Shown piece by piece: positions 63,383 to 64,000 of a stretch of 64,000 bases of DNA. The translations under genes and the position numbers were made by a program. The notes below the pieces were generated by a model that worked only from the letters and a program-made list of their open reading frames with translations, had not been told where the DNA came from and did not search any database. Each line of letters opens with the position of its first letter. Within the stretch, counting starts at the first letter, position 1. Location: assembly GCA_017562135.1 (NCBI GenBank), contig QEYB01000654.1, positions 1-64,000 of the forward strand, in the 5' to 3' direction. This DNA comes from Dipylidium caninum. Taxonomy: Eukaryota; Platyhelminthes; Cestoda; Cyclophyllidea; Dipylidiidae.

Positions 63383-63790
63383 GAAAATCCACGAGGCGCA
63401 CGTTGACCGCCCCGCGGCGGTGGCTGCGACATCGCTTAGCCTGGGAAAGGCTGCGCATCGCCTCGACTGGCCAGCGAGGTTGGGCTAATTCGCCCTCGGG
63501 GGATCGAACAATCCCTCTACATCCCTCATTTTATAATCCCGACATACTACTCATCAGACGATTTGGGAGTTCAGTAGTATGTGCCTCAGGATTGGAAAAC
63601 AAATGGTTTATTCGTCCCACCGTGGCCTGATTTTGCCATTTTTTCTCGGAGAATGTTAACTAGCCGACGTGGCCAGGGGAATGGCCATATCGAGCCTTTA
63701 CAGGAGTTCCAGTTGCCAGTTTAAAACTTAAAGGCAATGCTTAAAATCGGGTGCCCGTTAAGTTCCTAGCAGCGGTCAGTTGGGTCGAAA

Positions 63791-64000
63791 ATGCCAAACT
63801 TCCTCGTGAGGCTCCTCGACAAGGCGAATGTGCGTCGAGCCGAAGTGGGACAATTCGTGGACCCCTTTTTGGCCCGCAGGCGACGAATAGACGCCGCGCG
63901 TGAAAGACCGATGACAAAAATCGGACGTGAAATCTTGCAACAACTGACGAGACGCCTCGCCAGACGAAGTAATTGCATCCAAGAGACCCTCGCTTTCGAC
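63791..64000 (+). CDS. partial open frame, unknown protein, cut by window end
   Basis: I do not recognise this. An ATG opens 70 codons without a stop and leaves the window. The predicted peptide is strongly basic and amphipathic (FLVRLLDKANVRR, then FLARRRRIDAARER, then IGREILQQLTRRLARR), as in a helical RNA-binding or organellar protein, but two minus-strand frames are also open here. It could be a first exon or chance. Confidence 0.3.
   Translation, partial: MPNFLVRLLDKANVRRAEVGQFVDPFLARRRRIDAARERPMTKIGREILQQLTRRLARRSNCIQETLAFD

Larger units (their letters stand above)
58844..63790. other. no supportable gene
   Basis: AT-richer to 60.7 kb, then a GC-rich, CpG-dense stretch to 63.3 kb. Open frames exist on both strands in the GC-rich part but overlap one another and show no domain. 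If the tensin-like gene continues 5' of 58,843, its upstream exons and promoter should lie here. Simple repeats: GTTCC pentamers (62,977-62,999) and GT (63,359-63,382). Confidence 0.45.

Overview
The window looks like nuclear DNA of an invertebrate animal, most probably a parasitic flatworm. Genes are split by GT-AG introns of about 35 bp to several kb and lie on both strands. One gene belongs to the small sulfotransferase family best known from schistosomes. The flatworm assignment is an inference from gene content; I ran no search. Gene models were built by hand from exon frames, splice sites and family motifs.

Layout. Positions 1-12,571 are GC-rich, full of simple repeats, and hold no gene I can support. 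WDR55 (ribosome biogenesis, 12,572-15,190, +, four exons) is followed on the same strand by IDH3A (mitochondrial NAD isocitrate dehydrogenase alpha subunit, 16,556-22,035, +, seven exons, one a GC-AG intron). Both are intact. A sulfotransferase (24,163-25,173, +, two exons) faces a PEHE-domain, MSL1-like chromatin gene on the minus strand (25,835-28,680). A short uncertain two-exon gene (29,512-29,858, +) and a 12-helix MFS transporter of the OFA/monocarboxylate type (30,245-34,841, +, ten exons, TATA box just upstream) follow. From 36,778 to at least 58,843 the minus strand carries a long tensin-like adaptor gene with at least 19 exons, several of them microexons, ending in an SH2-PTB module. 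From 58.9 to 63.8 kb I see no gene. A plus-strand reading frame opens at 63,791 and runs off the end.

The sulfotransferase, the PEHE gene and the transporter together need ten one-base corrections to stay in frame, while WDR55, IDH3A and the tensin SH2-PTB region need none. Every frame break I could detect therefore falls between 24.7 and 34.8 kb. This could be local sequence error or real gene decay, and it is the main caution for anyone using these models.

The genes do not form an operon or a pathway. They are mostly ordinary housekeeping and signalling genes: ribosome biogenesis, TCA cycle, sulfonation, chromatin, transport and adhesion signalling.
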